Shown here piece by piece: positions 49,343-63,172 of a stretch of DNA of 64,000 nucleotides. Where the stretch lies: assembly GCF_020382885.2 (NCBI RefSeq), contig NC_058513.1, positions 7,386,774-7,450,773 on the forward strand, read 5' to 3'. This DNA comes from Scatophagus argus. Lineage: Eukaryota > Chordata > Actinopteri > Scatophagidae. Below the pieces are notes generated by a model that worked only from the letters and a program-made list of their open reading frames with translations, was not told the origin of the DNA and did no database searches. The translations under genes were made by a program, and so were the position numbers. Every line of letters begins with the position of its first letter. Within the stretch, counting starts at the first letter, position 1.

Positions 49343-52300
49343 ATAGCTTCCATGCACTCACATTTCATAGGAAGTTCCCGCTGCTATAGTCCTCCCCTGG
49401 CAACAAAATCACTGATGCTGGAGTTCTGCTTTACACACCCAGACAGCATCAGGATGTTGTTCCCAGGAGGCAACAATGTCACCATTCAGCCCACCTCTGG
49501 TTCTGGACAGAGATGGACAGATGGTGTTTAAATTCAGAATAAGGAATTTGACTGCATTTCTCTCCTTCTTCTGTATTAGTTTTTTTTTTCTCCCACTTCA
49601 ACCCTTCACACTCGTCCTTCATCAAGCATCGTTTCACCCAGCAACCCACAGATCCATATCAGGCCAGCAAGGGTACTCTGACTGCATACAGTACACGGTT
49701 TCAGTATAGTCAACTCTTTTTTCACTGAACTTAGCAGTACATATGAGGATGTGATACAGTCACTGAGCTGAAAGACTTCTCACTGGCACAAAATGTGAGC
49801 TTGTTCCGGTCTGTTCCACTTTCTATTTTCACATTGGGGTAATGATTGATGCGTGCTGTCTGTGTTGCTCATAATCTGATATCTCGACAACTCCTACATT
49901 TAAATGTCAGATGAAAGAGGGACACGTCTTTGGTTTCAGGCCTTCTGACTGACTGGTTAGAAGCCGAGGCAGCCTAATAGTTGTCTTTTATGATCTGCTG
50001 TAGTTTATTTAAGCAGGATAAAACACTGAATATCATTTATCTGCTAATCTGCCCAGCTCTTTTAGACAGAGATGTGCTGAATGCCATCAAGCTGGCGCAA
50101 TTGGTTTTCAACTAACCAGAGATCCAGCCAGCCAGCTCTCTCGTCTGGCTCAATCCCACAATTCCCTGCACCACACAGGGAAACCTGACCTCGTGGGCTT
50201 TAACAGGTGATCTAGAATGAAGAATGTGTCTGTTGTGCTAAAGAGGGTGAGAACAAGCCCAAGCACTGAGGTGAAATTTCAGCTTGAATTTTTTAACTAA
50301 TTGGTTTGATCCTGCTGTGTTTTACTTCTCTGATTGAGTTGTAACATGCACAGTACATGCCTAAAGAACTGGAGAACTATCCTTTTACACTGCAGGCGCA
50401 GAATCATCATATCCAGGCGGCGAGTGACACCAGGCAATCCATGAGAGGAGGGTAATTGGAGATCACTGGGCTTATTCTGAGCATGCGAAATACACCATGC
50501 TCAAGGGCTGAGGAGGAACTTATGGAGCAAGGCACTGTCCGACGCCAATGGAATGGCACTGCAAAGCCCTGTGGGTCATATGGGAGAATGAAAGATCCAG
50601 TCAAGACCTTGGTAGTGATGTCTACAGCCTTTATTTGGACACAGTGGGGTCTCAGGGTTGCAGAGGAGAGGGGCTGTGAGGGATTGAAATGTGATGCTAA
50701 AATAACATAGTGGTAAATATGTCATTGTTGTGTACATATTTGTTCGTGGTCCGTAGCTTCAGCTGTAATAAAATTGCAATGTCCTAAGCATTTGAAGTAA
50801 GCCAGGGAACTTTTCTGTAGCTTTTACATGTTAAATAATAGAAGCCAGGGTGCAGATCTACATCCAGCTGTGAATTGGATGACTAATTTGTTGCAGATCA
50901 GCACCAGTATTTGATGTGCAGCAGTGAGCTGTGCCACAGACTGCCTTTGTAGGGAGAAAAGTCCTTTCTCTTAGGCAGGATATTACAGGGTCTTAAAGGT
51001 GTTTGCTGACAGAGTGTCTTTAATATGATGACATAAATGTGTAATCCATCTCAGATCGCTGGCTGAGTATTTATGAGCCTCTGTTGACAGCAGTACACCT
51101 GCTCCTCCCCAGTCCAGACCTGGGAACGGTGCCCTTCTGAACTAGCGCCACTGTTGCCAAGGCCACTGCCATGTTGGGAGAAGCGGGAGTGTGTGTGAAT
51201 GTAAAGAGACGGGGGAGTGTGTGTTTGTATGAAAAAATGTAGAGAGACAGAGACAGCAGGAGAGAGAGCTGTGAGAGGATTGGGTTGGGTGGGGGAACGC
51301 AGGGGGAGCAAATCTATCTTTACTCATTTCCAAGTGCTATAAGAACATGGATTACTCAGTCATTTGTTACTCCATCATTCTCTGTATAGAATCCATTTCA
51401 TGACAGATGGAGAATTAAATATGCCAAGTGTGTCTGACCTGGCAGAATAAGATCCTGCTGAAAGACAAAAATTAGTTGTTAATACACAAATGTGTGCCCT
51501 GTGGTGTCGATGTGAAGAAACACACTGGCCAGAAGTTCTGCTGGAAGCAAAATGTGTTAAGTAAAATAAGTTCTGGTGAAGCAGTGCCAGAAGGAACATC
51601 CCTGCCCTCATTACACAATGAGCAAGAATTTCATGCTCATGTGGGATGATCGAAAGGGAAAACTGAAAATGTGCACACATTAAAATCCCCATTTACATGA
51701 ATTAATTCACTTAATACAATTCAATCAAAAGACAAAAACATTTTGTTGAAACAACAAAACACTCTGAGATCAAATGTTCCGTAATACACATTAATGTACG
51801 ATATAAATGAAAATATACATGAAGAAAATCGTTATGAATGAGTGTTCCTACAGTGAGCTATTTCTACATACAATGAAAACTTTCAGAATTTCACAATAAA
51901 TGCTTGTGCCACCTTTAAAAGTTAGGTTTGCAATTATGGAAAAAGAGTGTTGCATCTAAACACTGATTGTAGGACTGTGTTATATTTTTGGTATTTTTTT
52001 TGGTATTACCGGAAATGAATTTCTCAGCATGACAACTAGAAGCAGATATGCTGTTAAACAGTTAATTAAACCCTTTTCTGCAGCATGTGTCAATGCAGTG
52101 TTTTGAGGGCAGAGAGTGAAGCAGTTAGCCGCAGTGAAGCTAATGAAGGGTTCACACTCAAATACACAAACTGTGAACCTTGTTAAGAAAAAACACATAG
52201 CAATAGTAGTGCAAAAAAAGGCCCTTTATCTTTCTTTTTCCTTTGCATTTATTACATTTATATTTTGCACACAAGCTCTAGTTGTGAGCATGCAAGCAGA

Positions 52301-52568
52301 GGACAAAGACAACAGCTTTTAACACTAGAGCCTTATATCAGTCTGGTACTAAAGCCAGTGGTGAAAGGCCTGTGCTTGTCTGTCACTTTATGTAGACACA
52401 TTTCTGTCTCTGCACTTGTGCCATTTCGAAGGCTGAGCAATGACTGCAACCATGTATGTATGTAAACACTTACCTCACCCAGTCCTGTAATCAAACCACA
52501 GCTGAGAGAGCAGCTAATCAGGGAGAAGTGATATTTCGGCAATAACATTAAGTTAACGCACAGTCAAA

Positions 52569-52569
52569 A

Positions 52570-52609
<40 letters not shown>
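52569..52609. repeat. (CA)n microsatellite
   Basis: Long, nearly pure CA run. Confidence 0.9.
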
Positions 52610-52612
<3 letters not shown>

Positions 52613-55289
52613 GGGGAGGAATTTAACTTGAAATTTCAGGACTGCTGGCAGGGGAAAGACGGGTGGGAAAAGTGTTGAAAAGCAGGGCCGTGACCTCTGA
52701 CCTGCACGGACACACTCACACACAAGCAGCTGAGTGAGACAGACGTAGGACTCCTCCACTGGTTTAAAGTGTTTATGGAGGAGCTGAGTTTGAGCGCTCG
52801 TTGACAGAGCTCTTATTTACACACAAGCACGCACGCACACACACACACACACAACTAATCAGATAAGAGCAGCTCTGTTTCCACAGCTGATCTTAAATGC
52901 GATGAGGTTTACGGGGGGGCCTATGGCACCATATACATATATATCTTTTTTTGGAAATCAGGTGATGCCCAGGGATTTATCGCACCATAGGAACAGGAAA
53001 CACGATAGTATGGTTTCATGCAATCCTTAGGGGAGATTTGTTTTGGCTTGCATTTTCCAATAACTGTAATATGGAGAAAAGGCTGCTCAGGTGGAATATA
53101 TTTTGGGAAGGTCTAAGCTTGTTATCATATCAGCAACCATTGTTCTATGTCCCTTATATCCATATGTACAGCACACCTATAAATCCAGCCCAAGCCTCTC
53201 CCCTGGTGCCACGATCTTTGCTGCAGCCTCCCCCACCCACCTCTCCTCACTTTCCTCAGAGACAGCCAAGGGAGTCCCTGAGTCTCTCCGCCCCACCCAA
53301 ACCCACTTACCCTGTCTTGCCCTAGCACAGATCCTATCACTTGCATCCTAAGCTGACTGGTATTCATCAGGCCCTGATCTAGTTGCACAGCAGCAACCAC
53401 ATTTAAGTCCAAAATGCAATGAGACAGGATTGCCCCTAAGTTACTGCTTCAACAGATAAGAAACAGAGGAGCCACGGCATAGAAGAAAGGAATGCCTGCA
53501 TCTCTGTGCATTTCAAAGGCATTTCATTTGCATCCGCAGTTAGTCCAGCAGGCTGAGGAGGATCAGCTTATCCTACAGCCTGCAGCAGAACAGGACAACA
53601 CCAGACTATTGCTGCAACATACAAACACTCCCATGACTGAGAGGTTTTCTTCTATATTACAGGACAAGTTTGATGTTTGGAGGAATTGTTTTTATTCACA
53701 AGGGTGAAACCACTTTCATGTCTGTGTACTAAACATGAAGCTGCTTGCTAGCTAACATAACTTAGCATAAACACTGTAAGTAACTAAACTCTTCCCCGGT
53801 TGTTATAAAACTCTGCAGAAACCATCAAAAACGAATCTATGGTGTTGGACTGGTTGGTATGTTGAACTTATATACTGATTCCACATTCTCATTGGCTTTT
53901 ATCATACTTTTGCAGTACTTGAGTAATATTTATATATTAAGGTCAAGGTCATTAGGGAGGCAAGATCACTTTTGATTGCCAGCTGTGTCTTTTACCACAT
54001 TTTTATCCTATGATAAGTGACTAAAATGAAAGACTCTGAGTGCTGCCCTGATACACAGCACAGGCATACAAAAAAAATGATGCATGTCCAGACACAAACT
54101 CACACACATCCAGTCTTGAGTGATTCATGTCAGAACAGAGCGGAGAGAGGAGAGTGAAACACACACATGCACAGACACACTGAATTCCTCAGACAACCAC
54201 ACAGAAAGATTGGTGCCAAAACAGAGGAGTGAGATAAAACCATTAATACGAGTTAAGGGTGGTGGTGGTGGTGAATGTAGGGTTTAAACTGTGTGTGTGT
54301 GGGGGGGGGGTGAATTTGAGAGCGTCACTGGCATGCCCACACCACAGCTGGTCAGATGGAAATAGATGAAACAGTAACTGAGCCCGGGAGCCCATTTTCC
54401 TCAGGGAAGTGTGCATGAACAGGGTGCCTCTTTTCTTTACTGTCTCTCTGTCTGAGAGGCCAAATGTTTCAGACCTTACAGAGGGACTGAAAGATTTACT
54501 GTAGTGGGACGTCAAGTCTGTCCTGCTGAAATAAAATGGTTTTCCACGTAAATTGTTTTACGAAATCTGACAGATGTTGCTCGTTTGTTTTTATTCTGTC
54601 TTCAAAGAGATTTTTTTTTAGCATGTACAAGTGGTGACAGACAGATAAGACTAGTAGGTCCCCATGAAAAAGTAGCAGTCAAATATAAATAGAAATCGTG
54701 CAAGAAACAAAAGTTTAACACCAGCTAAATTCATCATGTTTATATTCATCAAATGTTTCTAAGTAAATTCTTTGGGATGGAAATCCAAACTCACAGACAC
54801 CTGGTCAACAAAAAAAACTACATAAAAGTCATAAAATCTAGAGCAACATTTGGAGTAAAACCACTTTAAAACTACTCATGAAAACGATTAAATTGTATAC
54901 CAGGTGAATTTCTTGGCACTTCTTTTAACCTGAGATGGATGAATTTGTTCACGGTGTCCCCCGTCTGCCCATTTCACATACTAAGTTACGGTGGGTGTCA
55001 CTGGGAACAGTCTGAGGGTTCAGTTCCCTTCAACATGTAGCCATCAGGAGCCAGTTAGCTGACAACTCACTGAACCACCTGAGCCATGTTCATTAAATTT
55101 AGTGTAAAAATATGAGCAATATTAATGCAAAAGGCAGTTAGAGGGTCAAACGGCAAAGATACTGTTGAACAGAAAGTGAGAAACAATACAGTTTTCTACA
55201 GTGAAGGCTGTTCAAAAAGCTTTGGAGCTGATCTGTTTTTGTAAACCAAAACTCTCACAATAAATCCTCTCAGAAGTCAGTATGTTTGT

Positions 55290-55319
55290 GATATTATATA
55301 TTATATGTTATATAATATC
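55290..55319. repeat. AT-rich inverted repeat
   Basis: GATATTATATA (55290-55300) and TATATAATATC (55309-55319) are exact reverse complements around an 8-base loop. Confidence 0.7.
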
Positions 55320-57544
55320 GAAGTGTCCTCAAGCAACACACTGAATGTCAACTATCTCATTAAGTCTACACTGAGAATGAAATGAAAGGAAATGAAATGA
55401 AATAAGAACATATGTTCAGTACTGAACCAACACCAAAGACTGTTTGGTTCTTTAGTTTAAGTAAAATTCAGCTTACCATTTCTTTGTGTAACATTTACCT
55501 CTGCTGGTTTCCATGCACTGTGCAGAATGTCCCATTTCCAACACAAATGAAAAAAGAGGAGTTTATCTGTCAGGCATGTTGAAGTATAAAAAAAACTCCA
55601 GGTCCAAGTCCCTGCATGGTTTCTTTAAAAACACACAATATTTTGGTCCTCATATTAGCCCAGTGGCACCTCAGGCCACTTCCTGTCTGCTTTGCCCACT
55701 GTTCTCAGGTGCTCTAACTACAAAAGGTACTCAATGTGTGCAGAATATTTGCACTGTAACCCCGTTCTCACACTCCCTGTCCTACAGCTGCCTGTACCTG
55801 TTGAGGAAGCAACCAACGCTACAAACTCCCCCAAACCACTATGTGCACAGGACCGTCACCCCATCCCTATCCATCTCTCTCTGTGTCTGTCTTTTCCTCT
55901 CTGCCCCATCCCCCTCTTCCTCCTCTCATCCACCACTCCATCACACAGGAAGCCTGGTCTTCCTGAAAACAAGCATTGGAGTGTGGAAAGGGACAAGGCT
56001 GAGGGGGGCAGGTACGTGAGGGGGGGAGCAGAGGATGTTTTTGTCGTTCCTCTGCCCCCCTGGTTGCTGCAGGCCTCACTGTAGTCCATCCTGAGGAAAC
56101 CAGGCCCACGTCACTCTGGTCAGGCCTTGGGCCCACACGTGCTGCCTGTTAGGCCGACTATGACGCAGTAACTTCAGTGCTCCGACAGCTCCTCACACAT
56201 GGGAGCCATAAAGACATATGTGGACTGAAACTGTGGAAAACACTGCTTGTCAAACCTTCATGGCATTAGCCAGCAGGAAGTGCCCATACAAAATTGCGTG
56301 GAGTGCATTTCTGTTACACAAAAGGGGTCAAATGTGGTGTAGAGAGATATTATGGGGAAGGTTTGTGTTGTGCCAGAACAAACGTCTACAGCTTTGCCAG
56401 ATAACCACACTCTATTTCCTGTTTGCAGTAGTTGCAAACTGCCAAGCCACCTGCAAGTGTGGGAATTCTTCATGCCTGCCATCGACTGATTTATAATAAA
56501 TGAAAAAATGAACATCAGGCAATACTTATTAAGTCCAGTTTTTATCTTTTTTTTAAGGTTTTAATTTCAACCTGTTATTCAGGGCAAGACATGTCAAGTC
56601 AAGATAATTTTATTCATACATCACAAATCAATAAAATGCCTCAAGGGACAATCTGTGCAACTACACCCTCCACATTGAGACACTTGAATCCAGTGAGGAC
56701 AAAATCTGTGAAAGGGAAATAATGGAAGAAAATGCAGCAAGAGCATCAGAGGAGGAGGAGTCCCTCTATCAGAATGTGCAGACCTGCAGTACAGGTGCTC
56801 TGCATAAGGAACAGACAACCTGAAATGAAAAAAAAGCACAATTGGCTCTAAATGTGCATATTTAAAGCCATGTGTGTGTGTGTGTCATTTAAAAAAGGCC
56901 AACTTTGAATGAATGAATGAATGAAAGTGTAACCCGCAGTATTGTCATCACTTGGCATGTTGAGCATCTTTTTAAACAAGCACTCACTCATATGTTAAAT
57001 GGAGTATGTGGGAACAAGGCGACTGTGAGTGGAGACAGCTCTATGGAGCGCAGCCTGAAAGTGACAGAGGCCATAATAACAGGATGTTTACAGCCTGCTG
57101 AAACACTGCCAGAGATGACCACAAGCAGGCAGTAACTGTGGCTGGAAACACGAGCAAAGAGGAAACGCAGGCCAGCCAGGTTCCCTCCAGATCCACCAAA
57201 TATAACCTCAGTGACTTGCTGTTTTGTTTACAGACAGACGCTTCCTGACTGGGGTCTGTTTACTTAGATTTCATTTCCAATTCGACCTCTGACCCCTGGA
57301 GAAACCACTCTAGAAAAGACTGTTGTGCAAATTTGGCTTTTTCTCAGCCCCCCTTTCACACAGACACATACACACAGTTTGCTGAAGTGGTCAGCTGCAG
57401 GTGACAGTGGACAGAAGGACACTGGTGGTTTCTGACACCAGGGGGGTTAAGTCTATTCACTGTCACCAGTATTCTCTTTCTGCCCATCAGTGGTCACATA
57501 TTGCACCAGGCTGCAACATCCACCCCAAAAGAGTCTTCACCAAT

Positions 57545-58963
57545 ATGGCTATTACTGACTTTTTAGCTGCCTCGGACATCACCTCGGCTATTAATGCCTG
57601 TAAAGGTCAGGAGGGCGTTATTTTTGAGTATGAATGATGATGTATGATAAAAGTGGGAATGACTGAAAATTGCTCTTGTCGCAGGATATATATGGCCTTT
57701 GTTTATATGGGATCTCATTTCATGTCAACTAAGTGGTTCTCATTTATCTGTGATTTTGCTTTCAGCGAAGGATTCCTTCAGCCCGAAGATGTTTTTCAAA
57801 ACAGTGGGTTTATCCAAGAAAACTCCAACAGAGATCGAGAGGGTCTTCAAGATTTTGGACCAGGACAAAAGTGGCTACATAGAGCAGGACGAGTTACAGT
57901 TGAGTTTTAAACGCAACACATATTAAGTGTCATGGTGTGGAGTTTGTTTAGTTTGTCATGACAATAAGCTGGGTTTCATTTTTATTCACTGTTATGTGTC
58001 AGTATGAAATGCACTACATTTAATGTGTTTATGGATTCTGTTCCCATTATGTTCTGTTTTCTCACCTTGGTGCTTCATCCCTGCTCTTCATCAGACTCTT
58101 CCTGCAGAACTTCTCCAAAGGAGCGAGGCCCCTGACTGCAGCTGAGACCAGAGCTTTCCTGCTGGAGGGAGACTCGGATGGAGACGGAAAAATCGGCTGG
58201 GAAGGTAGGCAGTAGATGCTGATCAGGCTTATTATTACTATCATTATTTTTTGGTTTATCAGGCAGGAGTGTTTGGTTTGCCCTGCTGTGTTGTCACAAA
58301 GAGGAGCACATCATTTCACACAAACTGAAAGGTGTTTGAGTTCAGCTTTATTAATTTATTGAAAACCAATAAATAGAATCAGTGGTGGAAATAGTCGTGT
58401 TGTTTGTTTGCTGATATATAATACAAAAAACAGAATAAAGGAAAGTGGAACAGTTTATCAAATGCACAAAACAAATGCAAGTAAGTATTTTTAAGTCATA
58501 AAAATAATTAAAAAAAATAATAATATTTTTATGCTTGACTTCGTGAATAGTAGAGTCAATGTGAAGAGTAAGAGCTTCCCTTTTCCCAGTTTGAAAAAGA
58601 AGCAGACAGGACCAAACTGTATCAACAAAACAGCCAAAACTGTCATAAATCATCAAGATAAAAATAATTCGTGTCAGTACGTCAGTTAATAGTCAGTCGA
58701 TGGTCTGAAAGTCAGTACTCTTTCATGCTTGTGCTCTGTTTCACTGCGTTGCCAAGCAGCTTTTGTGCAACAATCAGCTCCTACAAAGTGTCAGTCCCAG
58801 AGCTTCACACCCCACTATAATAGGCCACATTTGTTGTTTAATGAAATGGATGGGTGATTATTTCCAGATGAATATGAAAGAGAAGAATAAAAAATATCTA
58901 ATGTTATGTCTGTCTTTGATTCTTTCATTTTCAGAGTTTTCTGCGCTGGTCAAGTCATCGTAA
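57545..58963 (+). CDS. Oncomodulin/parvalbumin-like EF-hand protein (complete, 110 aa)
   Basis: Small cytosolic Ca2+ buffer of the parvalbumin family. Four coding exons join in phase: 57545-57605, 57766-57898, 58095-58204, 58935-58963 (stop TAA). The start [20 protein letters not shown] is the family's AB domain, which does not bind Ca2+. The CD loop [12 protein letters not shown] and the EF loop [12 protein letters not shown] both keep all expected ligand positions (1, 3, 5, 9, 12), so both sites should bind Ca2+. The intron positions are those of parvalbumin genes. The donor after exon 2 (CA|GTTGAG) is weak but the phase demands it. AATAAA at 59132-59137 is a likely poly(A) signal. Its place beyond the LMTK2-like fragment corresponds to OCM2 in the human block, so a thymic/oncomodulin-type beta-parvalbumin is favoured over the muscle type; I leave the symbol empty. 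Confidence 0.9.
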
Positions 58964-60030
58964 ATCACACGTGAGCCCTTTGGTTTGGCGTATGACGATA
59001 ATCTCAGGGTGGACCTCTTTTTATAATGTTTACTAGCTACAGCAAACAATATGGAGACTCATCCTGGGATTCTTAGGTGTTTAGAGTAATAAGATATGTT
59101 GTCGATTTAATGGAAAGTAATGTAATTAAGTAATAAAAGCAGACCATGGTTTAAATCTCGTCTCTCTGCTATGTGTCTTTCCCTGGCAGAAAAGTGAATA
59201 AATAAATAGAAATGTTCATCCATGAAATGTTAGTAGTTTTTTCCTGCTTGTATTGAGTTTCTTGTCAACAGATAAGAAGAATTATCTCATGTGTCTCATG
59301 TTATCATGTTATATTGAGCACTGGGAGAAGTCCAGCCTGTACAGGAGGCTTTGGTTTCTCTAATTAACGGCGTGAGCAACTTTCCACCGTGCAAATGAAG
59401 TGTTTGACATTCTGGCATACTCAATTTGACACCTTAGATGGAGTAATTTGGTGTAAATTATATGTTTACACATGGACAACATGTACACAGCACTGAACCA
59501 GTTTTCTTTTATATAATTCTCATAGACACATGTCAGATTATTCAGATATTCGCCACCACAAAACCAAATAAATTTGGACTTCATGGACCGCCTTCATATG
59601 CTTTTAAACAAGCTTATCTGTGGCAATAAAACAGTTCATAATGTATTTGTTCTGAGTGGTCTGATCTTTCTTACCTCATATTCACAGCAGGAAAGTGGCA
59701 CATACTGCAATTTGCAGGAGTCACCTTACAGAAAAAAATGCATGACATTCAGTCTGCAGTCTGCAAACAGCTAATGAGCAACATAAAGCTCAGGCTGAGA
59801 ATACAGTACGTCCCTCTTGTGTTTCACTCAAAGACTGCCAGGCTGGACCAAATAAAGGTGGAGCTAATTATAATGACTTTATACTGCAGGACAACATGTC
59901 AATTTTTCTAAAAGTCTTTTGTTAACGACATAATGCATTTATTTGCTATAATTTCAATTATTAATCTAAATCTGCAGAGTGACTCAAAAACACAGTATAA
60001 TATTTCCTCATGAAACATAGTGAATGTATT

Positions 60031-60172
60031 CATGTATTGTAATTAAGAAGTACCGTACTTGCGTCATTTAATTAATTCACAGTAGCAACAAACTGTAAAA
60101 TAAAATCCTACATTACAAGTAACTGCTTTCACATTTTTACTTAAGTAAAAGTACAGAAGTATTAAGGACAAA
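60031..60172. repeat. Dispersed fish repeat relic ('agtaaaagtac' family, second copy)
   Basis: It shares 'attacaagtaa' and 'agtaaaagtac' words with the copy at 41456-41570, and ends 'acttaagtaaaagtacagaa' then 'gtattaagg'. Confidence 0.55.
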
Positions 60173-62960
60173 AAACACTGTTACTCTCTATGCAGACTTA
60201 TCAGTGTTACATTATCATCTTATCAGATCGTTGTCATTGATGCATTCACATCAAGCAGGTCACCTTACTGCTGTAGTCTGTAAATGACATCAGATTCAGT
60301 CAGTAACTGTCACTGAGCAGCTTATTGGCACTGAGGGCTCAACCACTACAGGCCACAAATGTTTGCTCCTGTTAGTGTGAATTGCAGATCGGGGGGCACA
60401 GGCAGGACACAGTTGGATCAGAAGCAGCTCTGGCAAGGCATCAACGGCAACCAGGTCTGAGGAGTACCTGCCGTGACCCAGCATAGGAACTCTGGGAAGG
60501 GATAGAGTTTCTGGGCCAGCACATTTACAGGACTTCTGCCAATGAAGCACATTTATTTGCGACTTTCTCTCAGAAGGCAAGCCACAGTCTCAGAGAATAC
60601 AGGTCACTTCTATTTCTGCCGCAGCATGAGCTCTCAGCAGGAACGTAGTTAGCCTGTACAATAAATTAATTCACACAGAAGGCCGAAATAAAAATCTGAT
60701 GCGGCCTTGGGCTACCTAACACGACAGTAAATTCTTCGTAAGTACTTGGTTGACACAATATAACCTTAATGCAGTTTCGTTGTGAGTCCATTTGTGCTTT
60801 CTACAGTATGGAAAATGAAGGTGAAGCTTATTAAACCCACAATTCCAAATGTACATTTCAAACATAATATAACGGGGTGACGGTCCTTCACCATCTCTGC
60901 TTACAGACATTCATAGCCTCCCTTCATGGGTTTCATTCCTGCTGTGAGATATTTGTAATTTAAACCTGATATTGAAGAAGGGCAGGAATAGTTACAGTAT
61001 CCATGGCCGAGTCGTTTGAGGTGAAGGAACTCATTTGACCAGAGCAAATGTTAAAGGCCGAAGACGAGTTTTACAGAACGTTTAAAAAGATGTGAAGTGA
61101 AGAAGAAGCAGAATGGCACAAATGCATAATAAAAATCCTTTCGTTCTGCTGAGATATCACACACCTGAAGCCACTGAAATGAAGGAAGTTACTGATTGGT
61201 CTAAACAAGATATTTAAGATTTTAAAGAGATCAAGACGTGCAGAACTGAAACTACAGTTTAAGTGAGAATTTCCGAAATGAAAGGATGATTCATGCAGAC
61301 AATTGAAATGTGCTGATATTACAGTTTTAACACTGTACACCAGTCAGCGGATGGTCTCAACACTGCCTCCTGATTTACAATAGGCACATGACACCCTGCA
61401 GCCGTCATGAGAGCAAATATGGGCATGGAAGGACCCCTGGACAAGTTCCTCATTTAATTTCATTGTGTGGTGCGGTGTGAGAACTGGGTGTCATTACGCA
61501 ACTGAAGTGTAAAGATGATGATGACAATGGCGATGATGATGACGATACGAATCATGATCAGTTTTCAGCGTTTCCTTACATAGCAACACAAATAGTTTCA
61601 CCACCATAAGGAGATATGGTCCGAAGGGGTGTAAGAAGACCACAAATAAAACCTGGCAAACGGCTCTCAGCTGCGTGTGAGTAGATGATGACGATGTACT
61701 TTTAAATGAAGGCGTTTCGATCAACCCCCACTGGTGCTACAATTAAACCCCTCTTAACTTTGGCCATGAAGCTCATAGTGTAATCTTAAAACTTGTCATG
61801 TTTCCATAAAGTTTTCTTATTCCCTTTGAGCCAAGATATGCCGAAATTTCAATAACACGAGAAGCCGTGAATGATGTATTTTTTTTTTCCTTTAAATTAA
61901 TGAGAAAAGACCAAAATGCCTGAACTTCATTTTGATTATGAGCAACAGGAGGATCAAATGGCACATGGTCACTTTCTGCAGCTACTTTTATTTTCTCTTT
62001 CTAACAGTTAGCCAGATTAGCTTCATACAGTCTCTCTTTCACCGAAACGGCACAAATGTCACCACTGAACCAAACGCAAGCCTAGACAAGTGTTAGTTAT
62101 TCCTGTTTACAACCTCCTTAAAAAAAAACAAAAGATGGAAACATGAAAAGACATTTAAGATGTTATACAAATAAACTTTTTTGTACTTGGTCACGTTACC
62201 ATCGTGGGTGATAATCAATCACAACAAGCAGACTTTTCCGACACTGGAATGCCAAGAAAGTCATTGCAGACATTTTACGCACGCCAGTTGCGCACTGGCT
62301 CGTTTTCACCGAAACGGCGTCGTTCAGAGGGCACGTGTGGGGTAATTAATCACCATGGGTGATTATGGTATTATACAAGGTGGCTACATAATCAGAAATA
62401 ATAACGTTTATTTCATTAATGTTTTTTATTATTATTATTAAGGCAGTCTGACAATACTGCAGACAGCAGGCTTATCTGGATGAGATGGCAATGTAAACTG
62501 ATGTTTGGAAGTGGGCATCCACTGAATTTACTTCACAAACATCACAACCATCAATAATAATCAAGAAGAAACTAAAAAACTTATGACTTGACATAACAAA
62601 ACCTTTACATTTCCCATTAAAAAAGTCTTGGATACAAAGCTTAACATACTGACATTACAGCTCAGTGTCTGACAGTAAGTTCACATCAGCAAGGCAAAAC
62701 TAGTCATCACCAAAGCAGCCTGTCTGAAGCTGTAATAACTTACACTACAGAAACATGCTTGATCTGTGTGATAATCTGCAACACACAACGTAAAACTTTA
62801 CCTCATTCTTCTCTCCGTAGTGCTCTGCACAGTTTAACAGATCTAAACTACATGGCCACAGAGTACATTTCACCCAAATCAGCAGCGTATATTATTAGCC
62901 CTATGCAATATCAAGCACTTTTGCATAGGCCTACACTTAGCCTACCATTTAAGCATCTTC

Positions 62961-62978
62961 ATTTATGTGCACATAAAT
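62961..62978. promoter_or_regulatory. Perfect 18-base palindrome upstream of the muscle-type parvalbumin promoter
   Basis: ATTTATGTGCACATAAAT is its own reverse complement. It lies about 105 bases before the TATA box. The halves resemble an A/T-rich MEF2-like core (ATAAATAG) flanking a GTGCAC centre. A binding role is a guess. Confidence 0.4.
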
Positions 62979-63083
62979 AGAACAGCTCTGTCTACTGGAC
63001 ACATTTTTCGACCGACTGCTTCGACTGCTTTGCGCACAGTGTCTGTTACATAGCCTATGCATCATATTTCGGGCGAGTGAAGA

Positions 63084-63090
63084 TATATAA
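63084..63090 (+). promoter_or_regulatory. TATA box of the second parvalbumin gene
   Basis: TATATAA lies about 30 bases before the likely transcription start. The downstream exon ends in a strong donor at 63172/63173, which supports this as a real core promoter. Confidence 0.7.
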
Positions 63091-63114
63091 GCTTTGAGAG
63101 CGACTGAGGAGTTC

Positions 63115-63172
63115 ACTGCAGTGAGCAGGATCATCTGAGCGAATCCACTCTAGTCTTAGAGATAACCCCAAG
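63115..63172 (+). other. Non-coding exon 1 of the second parvalbumin gene
   Basis: It starts about 30 bases after the TATA box and ends 'gataaccccaAG|GTGAGT'. It has no ATG in a useful frame. An untranslated first exon is the usual layout of parvalbumin genes. The start position is estimated from the TATA spacing. The intron 63173-63647 follows and holds no recognised feature. Confidence 0.65.

Larger units (their letters stand above)
45875..57544. other. 11.7 kb with no gene I can support
   Basis: By synteny this is where the upstream (kinase) exons of an lmtk2 gene on the - strand should be. I searched for the family's kinase words (FGKVLLGE, HPNIL, HSDLALRN, WTAPEL, WSLGVT) in reverse complement and found none. 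The longer open frames (for example 55513-56019 + and 48420-48031 -) are low-complexity or purine/pyrimidine-strand artefacts. There are several CA repeats (near 47540, 52569, 52830), a CAG/CATCAG repeat, and small inverted repeats at 48120 and 55290. A possible short - strand exon ends at 46056. Confidence 0.5.
58964..63083. other. 3' UTR of the first parvalbumin gene, then spacer to the second
   Basis: The first about 190 bases are 3' UTR. The rest shows no coding exon. It includes a dispersed repeat relic (60031-60172), TCA/GAT-rich simple sequence near 61515-61550, and the upstream region of the second parvalbumin gene with an 18-base palindrome at 62961. Confidence 0.5.

Noticed and set aside
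51051-51311. Minus-strand stretch with PNM-like text considered as an LMTK kinase exon (HPNIL)
   Set aside because: Translating around it gave no further kinase residues in any frame, and no splice sites in phase.
53038-53412. Open frames on both strands over a Pro/Ser-rich stretch
   Set aside because: The sequence is C-rich and low in stops by composition; neither strand shows exon boundaries or a known motif.
53930-54000. Minus-strand SDLA text considered as the catalytic loop (HSDLALRN) of LMTK2
   Set aside because: Flanking residues do not match and no kinase context follows, so a chance match.
55513-56136. Long open frames on both strands (168 codons on +)
   Set aside because: CT/CA-rich composition explains the lack of stops on both strands; no family resemblance.
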